The notes under the pieces are model-generated. The model did not search any database. It was not told where the DNA came from and was given only the letters and a program-made list of their open reading frames with translations. DNA of 64,000 bases from Actinoplanes siamensis (lineage in GTDB: Bacteria > Actinomycetota > Actinomycetes > Mycobacteriales > Micromonosporaceae): positions 1 to 64,000 of the forward strand of contig NZ_BOMW01000013.1 of assembly GCF_016862395.1 (NCBI RefSeq). The letters run 5' to 3'. Shown here in pieces: positions 7,941 to 16,405 of this stretch (position 1 is the stretch's first letter; the number at the start of each line of letters is the position of its first letter). A program made the translations under genes and the position numbers.

Positions 7941-8001
7941 TGTTCCGGCCCGCCGTGGGCCGGGCCCCCACCCGGCGACCGGCCTGCGGCGGCGGGAGGT
8001 G
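7897..8001 (+). pseudogene. mmsA: mmsA (iolA) remnant: N-terminal stub of methylmalonate-semialdehyde dehydrogenase
   Basis: From the ATG at 7897 the frame reads MGRIEHWTGVRFTGD then ARRGPGPHPATG, which matches the start of methylmalonate-semialdehyde dehydrogenases (IEHWIGG...SGR-GPVYDPATGEV). About 30 residues are recognisable of the usual ~500. Beyond this the frame stays open to 8205 but only through low-complexity repeat DNA. No C-terminal part of the enzyme was found before the next gene. Order iolC-iolB-iolD-mmsA is a familiar actinobacterial one, which strengthens the reading. Confidence 0.65.
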
Positions 8002-8458
8002 CTGCCCAGCCGGGTCGCAGGCGTGGAGTGCGGGCGGTCCGGCGCGCCCAGAAATGTGGAACGGCGGCCGTCCGGCAGGGCCGGGAGCGTGGAGTGCGGG
8101 CTGTCCGGCGCGCGTCCCCGACGTGCCCGCTGCCCTGGAGGCCCTCGACGCCCTCGACCCGATCCCCGGCACCACGGACCCCGAGAGCCCACCCGCAGCC
8201 GGTGATCCCGTTGCCGAGTCCTCGGCTCGTCGCGCTGCGGCGGATCTCGTCCCGGGGTCCTCGGCTCACCCTGCCGCGGGCGATCACGTCGCCGGAGCCG
8301 CCGGCCGTCCACGCATCGCTGTTCACCGGGACTCCCAAGAACCCCCAGCGGAGCTGTTCGTCGTGGTAGAGCAGGATATGTACCCGGTGGATTTCGATGT
8401 TCCGTTGTCGATCGCCACCCCGTACGCGCGGATATCTGGAAGAGACTGGAGATTTCAT
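8002..8458. repeat. Repeat-rich spacer after the degraded inositol genes
   Basis: This gap contains a 27-bp direct repeat with one mismatch at 8021-8047 and 8087-8113 (66-bp period; core GTGGAGTGCGGGC followed by GTCCGGCGCGC), with a weaker copy in between. A decayed ~42-bp repeat follows around 8200-8300, marked by GTCCTCGGCTC-type blocks. No open frame here resembles a protein. The last 100 bp before 8459 are less GC-rich and probably hold the promoter of the transporter operon, whose ribosome site (GGAG) is at about 8448. Confidence 0.55.
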
Positions 8459-9436
8459 ATGAGGAAACGCCTGCTCGCCGCTGGAGCGGTGGCGGTACTC
8501 GCGCTCGCAGCGTGCAGCAGCGGCGGCCGGGAGGACTCCGGGGCGGACGATTCCGGCGGTGGCAACGCGCCCGGCAGTTCCGGTTACACGATCGCCTTCG
8601 TCACCCACGAGACGCCGGGCGACACGTTCTGGGACAAGGTCCGGGCCGGCGCCGAGCAGGCGGCCAAGGACGAAGGCGTCACGCTGAAGTACTCCAACGA
8701 CCCGGACGCCGGCAAGCAGGCCGGGCTGATCCAGAGCGCGGTCGACGCCAAGGTCAACGGGATCGCGACCACCCTGGTCACCCCCGATGCCCTGGCCGGC
8801 GCGGTCAAGTCGGCCAGCGGCGCGGGCATCCCGGTGGTCGGCCTGAACGCCGGCCTCGACCAGTACCGGAAGCTCGGCGCCCTGATGTACTTCGGCTCCG
8901 ACGAGTCCCTCGCCGGCACCAGCCTCGGCAAGCGGATCGCCGGTGAGGGTGCCAAGCACCCACTCTGCGTGATCCACCAGACCGGCTCGGTGTCTCTCGA
9001 GTCCCGTTGCGCAGGCGTCAGGAGCGCTGTGCCCGGTACCGAGAATCTGCAGGTGAACGGTGCCGACGACAGCGCGGTGACGACCACGCTGCAGGCCAAG
9101 CTGGCGCAGGACAAGTCGATCGACTACATCGTGACGCTGGGCGCCCCGATCGCCCTCGACGCGATCAACGCCAAGCAGCAGGCGTCCTCCTCGGCCAAGC
9201 TGGTCACCTTCGACCTGAACCAGGAGATGGCCAAGCGCATCAAGGACGGCCAGGTCGAGTTCGCCATCGACCAGCAGCCCTATGTGCAGGGCTACATGGC
9301 GGTCACCTCGCTGTACCTGTACCTGAAGAACGGCAACGACATCGGCGGCGGTGGTCCCGTGCTGACCGGTCCCTCCTTCGTGGACTCGTCGAACATCGAC
9401 AAGATCCTGCCGTTCACCGAGAAGAACACCCGGTGA
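8459..9436 (+). CDS. Sugar ABC transporter substrate-binding lipoprotein
   Basis: A 325-residue periplasmic-binding-protein-like lipoprotein (family PBP1/RbsB). The signal peptide ends in the lipobox LALAAC, so Cys20 or close to it is lipidated and the protein is anchored outside the membrane. The mature part has the sugar-binding fold marks YTIAFVTHETPGDTFWDKVRAGAEQAAKD and FAIDQQPYVQGYMAV. The ATG at 8459 has GGAG 7 bp upstream; the open frame extends far upstream only through repeat DNA. Its stop overlaps the permease start by 4 bp. Located in an inositol locus and followed by an iolG-like gene, it most probably binds inositol or a related polyol; this is inference. Confidence 0.9.
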   Translation: MRKRLLAAGAVAVLALAACSSGGREDSGADDSGGGNAPGSSGYTIAFVTHETPGDTFWDKVRAGAEQAAKDEGVTLKYSNDPDAGKQAGLIQSAVDAKVNGIATTLVTPDALAGAVKSASGAGIPVVGLNAGLDQYRKLGALMYFGSDESLAGTSLGKRIAGEGAKHPLCVIHQTGSVSLESRCAGVRSAVPGTENLQVNGADDSAVTTTLQAKLAQDKSIDYIVTLGAPIALDAINAKQQASSSAKLVTFDLNQEMAKRIKDGQVEFAIDQQPYVQGYMAVTSLYLYLKNGNDIGGGGPVLTGPSFVDSSNIDKILPFTEKNTR

Positions 9437-10503
9437 TCCCCGCCACCGGGCAGGTGGCCGCGCCGGGGCTGGCCCGGCGCCGCCCCGGCCTGCGGCTCCG
9501 CGCGCTGCTCGGCCGTCCCGAGGTGGGCGCGCTGGCCGCCGCCATCGTGATCTTCCTGTTCTTCCTGTTGGTAGCACCGTCGTTCCGCTCGGCGGCATCG
9601 TTTCTCACCGTCCTCTACCAGTCGTCCACGATCGGGATCGTCGCGGTCGGCGTGGGGCTGCTGATGATCGGCGGGGAGTTCGACCTGTCCGCCGGCGTGG
9701 TCCCGGTCAGCGCCGGCCTGGTCAACTCGATGTTCTGCTGGTATTTCGGCGTCAACCTCTGGGTGGGTGCGGTCCTCTCGCTGGTGTTCTGTCTGCTGGT
9801 CGGATTCCTCAACGGCTGGCTGGTGATGCGCACCGGCATCCCCAGCTTCCTGATCACTCTGGGCACGTTCTTCGTGTTGCAGGGCGCGAACCTGGGCGTG
9901 ACCAAGCTGGTCACCGGCTCGGTGTCGAGTCGTGACATCAGCGCGATCGACGGTTTCGGCTCGCTTCAGAAGGTCTTCGCGTCCAGCTTCGCCGCCGGCT
10001 CGGCGACGGTCTGGATCACCGTGCTGTGGTGGGTTCTGTTCGTCGGGCTGGCCGCGTGGACCCTGCAGCGCACCCGTATCGGCAACTGGATCTACGCCGT
10101 GGGCGGCTCCGCGGAGAGCGCCCGAGCCGTCGGTGTCCCGGTCGTCCGTACCAAGATCGGGCTGTTCATGACCGTGTCGTTCCTCGGCTGGTTCGTGGGC
10201 ATGCATTCCCTGTACCGGTTCAACACGCTCCAGGCCGGCAACGGCGTCGGCAACGAGTTTCTCTACATCATCGCCGCCGTGGTCGGCGGCACCCTCCTGA
10301 CCGGTGGTTTCGGCAACGCCCTCGGCGCCGCGATCGGTGCTTTCATTTTCGGCACGACCAGCCTGGGAATCGTTTACGCCGGCTGGGATCCCAACTGGTT
10401 CAAAGCTTTCCTGGGTGTGATGCTCCTCCTCGCTGTCCTGGTCAACACCTATGTCAAACGCCTCTCCACCGCGGTGTCCCCCCGAGAAGGAGGACTGACA
10501 TGA
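9433..10503 (+). CDS. Sugar ABC transporter permease (RbsC/FrcC family)
   Basis: A 356-residue permease with about nine or ten membrane segments. It has the RbsC-family signature GIVAVGVGLLMIGGEFDLSAG at about residue 70 and the cytoplasmic coupling loop around TRIGNWIYAVGGSAESARAVGV at about residue 215. The GTG start at 9433 overlaps the upstream stop (GTGA), and the last codons overlap the ATPase start (ATGA), so the three transporter genes are translationally coupled. A single permease gene implies a homodimer. It imports a monosaccharide or polyol; inositol is likely from context. Confidence 0.9.
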   Translation: MIPATGQVAAPGLARRRPGLRLRALLGRPEVGALAAAIVIFLFFLLVAPSFRSAASFLTVLYQSSTIGIVAVGVGLLMIGGEFDLSAGVVPVSAGLVNSMFCWYFGVNLWVGAVLSLVFCLLVGFLNGWLVMRTGIPSFLITLGTFFVLQGANLGVTKLVTGSVSSRDISAIDGFGSLQKVFASSFAAGSATVWITVLWWVLFVGLAAWTLQRTRIGNWIYAVGGSAESARAVGVPVVRTKIGLFMTVSFLGWFVGMHSLYRFNTLQAGNGVGNEFLYIIAAVVGGTLLTGGFGNALGAAIGAFIFGTTSLGIVYAGWDPNWFKAFLGVMLLLAVLVNTYVKRLSTAVSPREGGLT

Positions 10504-11321
10504 CCGACACCCTGGCCGAACACGCCGACCGCAATCTGCGGCGCGGTGAACCGCTGGTCGAGCTCGTCGGCGTCGGCAAGAACTACGGACCGATCCGTGC
10601 TTTGCACGGCATCGACCTGCGGGTCGGCGCCGGCGAGGTGACCTGCGTGCTCGGCGACAACGGCGCCGGAAAGTCCACCCTCATCAAGATCATTTCTGGA
10701 CTGCATCCGCACACCTCCGGCCGGTTGGCAGTGGATGGCGCCGACCGGCGGTTCGGCTCGCCCCGCGAGGCCCTGGATCTCGGGATCGCGACGGTCTACC
10801 AGGATCTGGCCGTGGTGCCGTTGATGGAGGTCTGGCGCAACTTCTTCCTCGGCTCGGAACTGGTCTCCGGCCGCTTCCCGCTCGCCGGCATGCGGATCCG
10901 GGAGATGAGGCGGATCGCGGATCAGGAACTCCGCAAGATGGGCATCGTGGTGTCCGACATCGACCAGCCGATCGGCACCCTCTCGGGCGGCCAGCGGCAG
11001 TGCGTGGCGATCGCGCGGGCGGTGTATTTCGGTGCCCGCGTCCTCATTCTGGACGAGCCGACGGCAGCGCTCGGCGTGAAGCAGTCCGGCGTGGTGCTGA
11101 AGTACATCGCCGCGGCCCGTGACGCGGGGCTCGGCGTCGTCTTCATCACCCACAACCCGCAGCACGCCTACCTGGTGGGGGACCACTTCGTGATCCTCAA
11201 ACGGGGGGCGACAGTCCTCGACGCCGCGCGCGGCAGCGTCACCCTGACGGACCTGACCACGCAGATGGCCGGTGGTGACGAACTCGCCGAACTGTCGCGC
11301 GAACTGGAACGTCCGTCATGA
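10500..11321 (+). CDS. Sugar ABC transporter ATP-binding protein, single-domain
   Basis: A 273-residue ATPase with one nucleotide-binding domain: Walker A GDNGAGKST at about residue 50, Q-loop VYQDLAV, signature LSGGQRQ, Walker B VLILDEPTAAL and H-loop ITHN. Ribose-type importers often use a double-domain ATPase of about 500 residues; the short FrcA-like form seen here is the other known arrangement and pairs with a permease homodimer. It overlaps the permease stop by 4 bp. The next gene, iolG-like, starts 211 bp later, so there may be a second promoter in the gap. Confidence 0.9.
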   Translation: MTDTLAEHADRNLRRGEPLVELVGVGKNYGPIRALHGIDLRVGAGEVTCVLGDNGAGKSTLIKIISGLHPHTSGRLAVDGADRRFGSPREALDLGIATVYQDLAVVPLMEVWRNFFLGSELVSGRFPLAGMRIREMRRIADQELRKMGIVVSDIDQPIGTLSGGQRQCVAIARAVYFGARVLILDEPTAALGVKQSGVVLKYIAAARDAGLGVVFITHNPQHAYLVGDHFVILKRGATVLDAARGSVTLTDLTTQMAGGDELAELSRELERPS

Positions 11322-11454
11322 GGCTCGACCTCCTTCATGAGGGCCCTGTTCTCCAGGGGAGCCCTCGTGTCCAGGAGAGTCCCCAGCTTCGCGGGGGCTC
11401 TCGTCGCCGGGCTCCATGCTCCCATCTCCGGCCAGGTCCCGGTAGCCGGCAAAT

Positions 11455-11492
11455 GTTTCCGCAACCCCGCCGGCCAGGCATTTCGCGGAAAC
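11455..11492. promoter_or_regulatory. Inverted repeat upstream of iolG-like gene, possible operator
   Basis: GTTTCCGC at 11455-11462 and GCGGAAAC at 11485-11492 are perfect 8-bp inverted arms in the 211-bp gap between the ATPase gene and the dehydrogenase gene. The arms are AT-richer than their surroundings. It could be a regulator site or an mRNA hairpin; no regulator is encoded next to it. Confidence 0.4.
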
Positions 11493-11532
11493 TTGAGGCA
11501 CCGGGAGGGGCGCTGGGCAGGAGGCCGGCACG

Positions 11533-12609
11533 ATGACCGCGCTGCGCGTCGGGGTGATCGGCACGGGTCTCATCGGGCGCGATCACCTCCGCCGGATGGC
11601 CACCGTCCTCGCCGGCGTCTCGGTGGTCGCGGTGGCCGATGTGGACGCCGTGGCGGCCGCCCGGGCGGCCGCCACGGTCGGCGCCGCGGTGCACCGGGAC
11701 GGCCTGGACCTGGTGGCCTCCGGCGGGGTCGACGCGGTGCTGGTGTGCTCCTGGGGCGGGACCCACGAGGAGTACGTGCTCGCGGCTCTCGCCGCGGGCA
11801 AGCCGGTGTTCTGCGAGAAGCCGCTCGCCACCACCCCGGACGCCTGCCTGCGGATCGTGCGGGCGGAGGTGGCGCACGGCGGCCGGCTGGTCCAGGTCGG
11901 CTACATGCGGCGGTACGACGCGGCGTACCGGGCGCTGAAGCGGACGTTGGACAGCGGCGCGGTCGGCGCGCCGCTGATGATGCACTGCGCACACCGCAAC
12001 GCGGGCGTGCCGGCCAGCTACGAGCCGGAGAACACGATCACCGACACCGCGGTGCACGAGATCGACATGGCCCGCTGGATGTTCGGCAGCGAGATCGCGG
12101 CGGTGCGCGTGCTCCGGCCGCGGGCCAGCCGCAACGCCGGCCGCCTGCCGGACCCGATGCTGCTGGTCCTGGAGCTGGCCAACGGGATGCTGGTGGACGT
12201 GGAGATCTCGGTCAACGTCCGCTACGGGTACGACATCCGCGGCGAGATCCTGGGCGAGGACGGCACGGTCGCCCTCGGCGATCCGGGACTGATCTCGGTA
12301 CGGCGGTCCGGGCAGGTGGCCGCCCCCGTGCCGGCGGACTGGCGGGACCGGTTCGGCGCCGCCTACGACGTCGAGCTGCGGGAGTGGGTGGACGCGGTCA
12401 CCGGTGGCGGCGTGCTCACCGGCCCGGGGTCCTGGGACGGTTATGCAGCCTCGGCGGTCGCGGACGCGGCGGTGCGCGCGCTGCGGACCGGCGAGCGGGT
12501 CACGGTCACCCTGGCCGAGCGCCCGGCGCTTTACGGACCGGCGGACCGGCCGGCTGCCGTGGCCGCGGCGTGGGACGTGCGGGAGTCCCACGACCGTACC
12601 GCCGAATGA
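11533..12609 (+). CDS. iolG: Gfo/Idh/MocA dehydrogenase, probable inositol 2-dehydrogenase
   Basis: A 358-residue NAD-dependent oxidoreductase, probably oxidising myo-inositol to scyllo-inosose, the first step of inositol breakdown. The Rossmann site is GVIGTGLIGRDHL at residues 7-19. The family motif CEKPLATT is at about residue 95, with the catalytic Lys. The substrate segment GYMRRYDAAYRALK and the ENTITDTAVHEIDMARW stretch, with the catalytic His-x-x-x-Asp, are both intact. AGGAGG lies 7-8 bp before the ATG. It stands directly behind the transporter genes. With iolC, iolD and mmsA destroyed, its product would need another route or another locus. Scyllo-inositol dehydrogenase is the main alternative. 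Confidence 0.8.
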   Translation: MTALRVGVIGTGLIGRDHLRRMATVLAGVSVVAVADVDAVAAARAAATVGAAVHRDGLDLVASGGVDAVLVCSWGGTHEEYVLAALAAGKPVFCEKPLATTPDACLRIVRAEVAHGGRLVQVGYMRRYDAAYRALKRTLDSGAVGAPLMMHCAHRNAGVPASYEPENTITDTAVHEIDMARWMFGSEIAAVRVLRPRASRNAGRLPDPMLLVLELANGMLVDVEISVNVRYGYDIRGEILGEDGTVALGDPGLISVRRSGQVAAPVPADWRDRFGAAYDVELREWVDAVTGGGVLTGPGSWDGYAASAVADAAVRALRTGERVTVTLAERPALYGPADRPAAVAAAWDVRESHDRTAE

Positions 12610-12660
12610 TCTGACCAGGACCGGAAGCGGCCTCGCGCCGGCGGGAGATCTGTCGCGGGA

Positions 12661-12694
12661 GTGTCACCGCCGACACCGTTGGCGGCGATGACAC
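12661..12694. terminator. Probable bidirectional terminator hairpin
   Basis: GTGTCA and CCGCC (12661-12671) can pair with GGCGG (12681-12685) and TGACAC (12689-12694), with small internal mismatches. It lies between the convergent iolG-like and TetR genes. There is no strong U-tract, as is usual in high-GC actinomycetes. Confidence 0.5.
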
Positions 12695-12752
12695 CCGGTC
12701 TCCGGGCGGACTCGTCCCGCGGGGTTTTCCACCCGTTGGGGGCAAGGTTAAC

Positions 12753-13391
12753 TCAATATCCTCGTTGACCGCCTTGATCGGGTGTCGAGTCCGTTGTCCG
12801 GAGTCCGTCGAAAGCGAGCCGGACCACCGTGTCGGCCAGCACCTCCGGCTGCCCACGGGCCGGGCGGTACCACTCGACCAGCGAGTTGACCATGCCGAAG
12901 AGCAGCCGCGCCGCGGTCCGCGCGTCGACGTCGGTACGGATCCCGCCCTCCGCCTGAGCCTCTTCGACCAGCTCGGTGACGACCGCGTCGAACTCCCGGC
13001 GGCGTGCCAGGGCGTACTTCTCCACCTTGGTGTTCCCGTGGACCCGCAGCAGCAGCGTGACGTATTCCAGGCGCTCGGCAAGGACCAGGACGCTGTTCCG
13101 GACCAGCATCCGCAGGCGTAGGGTCGCGGTGGTATCCACGGAGCGCACCACCCGGGCCGTCTCGAAGAGCCCGTCGACCGCCTGGTCCACCGCCATCGCG
13201 AGCAGCTGCTCCTTGCCGCTGACGTGGTGATACAGCGTCGACTTGGTGATGCCGAGGGTCTCCGCGACGTCGAACATGCTGGTCGCGTCGTATCCGTGCG
13301 TGTTGAACAGCCGGACCGCGGCGGCCAGCACCGCGTCCACATCGTGACCTGGGCGTCCGCGGCGGCGTGGAGCGGGTTGCGCGGTGTCCAT
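12753..13391 (-). CDS. TetR-family repressor, probable PaaR of the paa operon
   Basis: A 212-residue TetR/AcrR regulator. The helix-turn-helix lies at about residues 20-65: AAVRLFNTHGYDATSMFDVAETLGITKSTLYHHVSGKEQLL. The C-terminal helical ligand domain ends in a Gly/Arg-rich tail. Start ATG 13391 removes an unsupported 44-residue extension. It is divergent from paaN with 104 bp between, where a palindromic operator is visible. By position it should repress the paa operon and release DNA on binding phenylacetyl-CoA, as known for PaaR regulators; the effector is inferred. Confidence 0.8.
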   Translation of the reverse strand: MDTAQPAPRRRGRPGHDVDAVLAAAVRLFNTHGYDATSMFDVAETLGITKSTLYHHVSGKEQLLAMAVDQAVDGLFETARVVRSVDTTATLRLRMLVRNSVLVLAERLEYVTLLLRVHGNTKVEKYALARRREFDAVVTELVEEAQAEGGIRTDVDARTAARLLFGMVNSLVEWYRPARGQPEVLADTVVRLAFDGLRTTDSTPDQGGQRGY

Positions 13392-13435
13392 GGAGCGAAA
13401 TATGTCAGATGTCGCGCGCGGTGTCAGCCGGGGGC

Positions 13436-13465
13436 TTGAATTACCGACCGATGGGTTGGTAAAAC
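13436..13465 (+). promoter_or_regulatory. paa promoter with PaaR-type operator between its boxes
   Basis: TTGAAT (13436-13441) and TAAAAC (13460-13465) are spaced by 18 bp. Between and over them lies an imperfect 22-bp palindrome at 13441-13462, with halves TTACCGACC and GGTTGGTAA. This resembles the ACCG/CGGT-cored sites described for PaaR in Corynebacterium, so bound repressor would block RNA polymerase directly. Only four base pairs break the symmetry. Confidence 0.65.
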
Positions 13466-13495
13466 AGAGGGCAGCCGATCGCAACGGAGCGAGGA

Positions 13496-15166
13496 ATGAC
13501 CACAGCCGCTGACCTGTACGCATCTCACCGTGAGCTACTCGAGCGCGCGATCACGGCAGCCGCCGCCCGCGACTACTGGTCCGCGTTCCCCGAGTCGCCG
13601 AGCAAGTCCGTCTACGGCGAGGATGCCGCGCCCGCCGGTGAGCGTGCCTTCGCCGCCCTGCTCGGCAAGCCGTTCCCGGTGGACGTGCCGGGCGCCGCCG
13701 GCACGGTCTCGACCGAGCGCTCGCCCTATGGCATCGAGCTCGGCGTCAGCTATCCCAAGGCCGACCCGCTCGCCCTGGTCGCCGCCGCCCGCGCGGCCAT
13801 CCCGTCCTGGCGGGCCGTCGGCCCCGAGGGGCGCGCCGGGATCGCCACGGAGATCCTGCGGCGGATCAACGCGCGGATCTTCGAGATGGCGCACGCCGTG
13901 CAGCACACCTCCGGCCAGGCCTTCGTGATGGCCTTCCAAGCCGGTGGCGCGCACGCGCAGGACCGCGCGCTGGAGGCGATCGCGTACGCGCTGGCCGCCA
14001 CCACCCGGATGCCGGCGCGGTCGGCCTGGTCCAAACCGCAGCGTGGCGGCGACCCGCTGAGCATGGTCAAGACCGGCACGGTCGTCGGCCGCGGCGTGGC
14101 GCTCGTGATCGGCTGCACCACGTTCCCGACCTGGAACAGCTATCCCGGCCTGTTCGCGAGCCTGGTCACCGGCAACCCGGTGATCGTCAAGCCGCATCCC
14201 GGCGCGGTGCTGCCGCTGGCCATCACCGTGCAGATCTGCCGCGAGGTGCTGACCGAGGCCGGGCTCAACCCCGACGTCGTGACGCTCGCCGCCGAGGAGC
14301 CGGGCGACGGCATCGCGGCGACCCTGGCCACGCACCCCGACGTGCGCATCGTCGACTTCACCGGGTCCAGCGAGTTCGGCGACTGGCTGGAGGCGAACGC
14401 GCGGCAGGCCGTCGTCTACACGGAGAAGGCCGGTCTCAACACGGTCGTCCTCGACTCCACCGGCGACTATCGCGGCCTGCTGCGCAATCTGGCGTTTTCC
14501 CTCTCGCTCTACAGCGGCCAGATGTGCACCACCCCGCAGAACATCCTGATCCCGCGCGCCGGCATCGAGACCGACGACGGCCACCGCACGCCCGAGCAGT
14601 TCGGCGCCGACCTGGCCACCGCGCTGGACAAGCTGCTCGGCGATCCGAAACGGGCCGCCGGCACGCTCGGCGCGATCGTCAACGACGCCGTGCTGGCGCG
14701 GCTGACCGAGGCCGCCGGCTCGCCCGGCGTGGTGCACCCGTCCGCCGAGGTGACCGACGATCAGTTCCCCGGCGCCACCATCCGCACCCCGGTGCTGCTG
14801 CGGCTGGACGCCGCCGACGAGAAGACCTACACCCGGGAGTGGTTCGGCCCGGTGTCGTTCCTGATCACCACCGACTCGACCGAGCACAGCCTGCGGGTGT
14901 TCACCGAGACGGTGCGGGCGCACGGGGCCCTGACCGCGCTGGTGCACTCCACCTCGCCCGAGGTGCTGGCCGCGGCGCGGGAGGCCGCGCTGGACGCCGG
15001 CGTGCACCTGTCGGAGAACCTGACCGGCGGGGTGTTCGTGAACCAGACGGCCGCGTTCAGCGACCTGCACGGCACCGGGGCGAACCCGGCGGCCACCGCG
15101 TCGCTGACCGACGACTACTTCGTGAGCGGGCGGTTCTTCACGCTGCAGTCCCGCCACCACGTGTGA
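13496..15166 (+). CDS. paaN: Phenylacetic acid degradation protein PaaN, aldehyde dehydrogenase family
   Basis: A 556-residue aldehyde dehydrogenase-like enzyme of the actinobacterial PaaN type. In the paa pathway it should oxidise the semialdehyde formed when the oxepin-CoA ring is opened, a task that the dehydrogenase half of PaaZ performs in E. coli. There is no MaoC hydratase domain here, so ring hydrolysis must be done by another protein. Motifs: [32 protein letters not shown] (cofactor site, about residue 205), [18 protein letters not shown] with the catalytic Glu region, and [11 protein letters not shown] with the catalytic Cys at about residue 343. GGAG at 13486 supports the ATG at 13496. 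First gene of the paa operon, 14 bp from paaA. Confidence 0.85.
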   Translation: MTTAADLYASHRELLERAITAAAARDYWSAFPESPSKSVYGEDAAPAGERAFAALLGKPFPVDVPGAAGTVSTERSPYGIELGVSYPKADPLALVAAARAAIPSWRAVGPEGRAGIATEILRRINARIFEMAHAVQHTSGQAFVMAFQAGGAHAQDRALEAIAYALAATTRMPARSAWSKPQRGGDPLSMVKTGTVVGRGVALVIGCTTFPTWNSYPGLFASLVTGNPVIVKPHPGAVLPLAITVQICREVLTEAGLNPDVVTLAAEEPGDGIAATLATHPDVRIVDFTGSSEFGDWLEANARQAVVYTEKAGLNTVVLDSTGDYRGLLRNLAFSLSLYSGQMCTTPQNILIPRAGIETDDGHRTPEQFGADLATALDKLLGDPKRAAGTLGAIVNDAVLARLTEAAGSPGVVHPSAEVTDDQFPGATIRTPVLLRLDAADEKTYTREWFGPVSFLITTDSTEHSLRVFTETVRAHGALTALVHSTSPEVLAAAREAALDAGVHLSENLTGGVFVNQTAAFSDLHGTGANPAATASLTDDYFVSGRFFTLQSRHHV

Positions 15167-15180
15167 GACCGGAGACCGGG

Positions 15181-16104
15181 ATGAACGGTGAAGAGACCTT
15201 CGCGGACACCATCGCGCGTGACCATCGCGTCGAACCGCGCGACTGGATGCCCGACGGATACCGGCAGACGCTGATCCGGCAGATCGCCCAGCACGCCCAC
15301 TCCGAGATCATCGGCATGCAGCCGGAGGGGGAGTGGATCACCCGCGCCCCGACGCTGCGGCGCAAGGCGATCCTGCTGGCCAAGGTGCAGGACGAGGCCG
15401 GTCACGGGCTGTATCTCTACTCGGCTGCCGAGACGCTCGGCGCCGACCGGGGCGACCTGACCCGGCGGCTGATCGAGGGCCGGCAGAAGTACTCGTCGAT
15501 CTTCAACTACCCGACGCTGAGCTTCGCCGACGTCGGCGTGATCGGCTGGCTGGTCGACGGCGCGGCGATCTGCAACCAGGTCCCGCTCTGCCGCAGCTCC
15601 TACGGGCCGTACGCGCGGGCCATGATCCGGATCTGCAAGGAGGAGTCGTTCCATCAGCGGCAGGGCTACGAGCTGCTGATGACCATGATGGGCGGCACCC
15701 CGGAGCAGCGTGACATGGTGCAGGACGCGGTGAACCGCTGGTGGTGGCCGTCGCTGATGATGTTCGGCCCGCCCGACGGCGACTCGCCGAACTCGGCCCG
15801 GTCGATGGCCTGGAAGATCAAGCGCCACAGCAACGACGAGCTGCGGCAGCGCTTCGTCGACATGACCGTGCCGCAGGCCGAGGCGCTCGGGGTGACGCTG
15901 CCCGACCCGCAGCTGCGCTGGAACGAGGAGCGTTCGCGCTACGACTTCGGCGAGCCCGAGTGGTCGGAGCTGAAACGGGTGATCTCCGGCGACGGGCCGC
16001 TCAACCGGCAGCGGATCGAGCGGCGGCGGCAGGCCGATGCCGACGGGGCCTGGGTGCGCGAGGCCGCCGCGGCGCACGCGGAGAAGCAGAGGAGCCGGCG
16101 ATGA
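15181..16104 (+). CDS. paaA: 1,2-phenylacetyl-CoA epoxidase, catalytic subunit PaaA
   Basis: A 307-residue ferritin-like di-iron monooxygenase subunit that forms the 1,2-epoxide of phenylacetyl-CoA together with PaaC and the reductase PaaE. Di-iron ligands are visible: the [13 protein letters not shown] segment with Glu at about residue 42, [13 protein letters not shown] at about 70 (E-x-x-H), and [15 protein letters not shown] at about 155 (E-x-x-H). The ATG at 15181 follows a short gap after paaN; the long frame upstream is a shadow within paaN. It overlaps paaB by 4 bp. Length and motifs are normal for the family. Confidence 0.95.
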   Translation: MNGEETFADTIARDHRVEPRDWMPDGYRQTLIRQIAQHAHSEIIGMQPEGEWITRAPTLRRKAILLAKVQDEAGHGLYLYSAAETLGADRGDLTRRLIEGRQKYSSIFNYPTLSFADVGVIGWLVDGAAICNQVPLCRSSYGPYARAMIRICKEESFHQRQGYELLMTMMGGTPEQRDMVQDAVNRWWWPSLMMFGPPDGDSPNSARSMAWKIKRHSNDELRQRFVDMTVPQAEALGVTLPDPQLRWNEERSRYDFGEPEWSELKRVISGDGPLNRQRIERRRQADADGAWVREAAAAHAEKQRSRR

Positions 16105-16397
16105 GCGAGGACGTACGGCACGAGTGGCCGCTGTTCGAGGTCTTCGTGCGAGCCAAGCGGGGACTCAACCACGTGCACGTCGGCTCGCTGCGGGCCGCCG
16201 ACCACCAGATGGCCGTGCAGCACGCGCGGGATCTGTACACCCGCCGCAACGAGGGCGTCAGCATCTGGGTGGTGCGCTCCGACGACGTGGTGGCCAGCGA
16301 TCCCGACGACAAGGCGGCGTATTTCGAGCCGAGCGCCGACAAGGTGTACCGGCATCCGACGTACTACGCGATCCCCGACTCCGTGCCGCACATCTGA
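16101..16397 (+). CDS. paaB: Phenylacetyl-CoA epoxidase subunit PaaB
   Basis: A 98-residue small subunit of the epoxidase complex, which bridges PaaAC units and has no metal site. The N-terminal [30 protein letters not shown] and [18 protein letters not shown] are hallmark PaaB sequences. It starts inside the paaA stop (ATGA) and is followed after 8 bp by paaC. Full length. Confidence 0.95.
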   Translation: MSEDVRHEWPLFEVFVRAKRGLNHVHVGSLRAADHQMAVQHARDLYTRRNEGVSIWVVRSDDVVASDPDDKAAYFEPSADKVYRHPTYYAIPDSVPHI

Positions 16398-16405
16398 GGT
16401 GACAC

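Noticed and set aside
7778..8458. In-frame N-terminal extension of the substrate-binding protein
   Set aside because: The extra 227 codons run through iol remnants and repeat DNA; the ATG at 8459 has a ribosome site and a proper lipoprotein signal.
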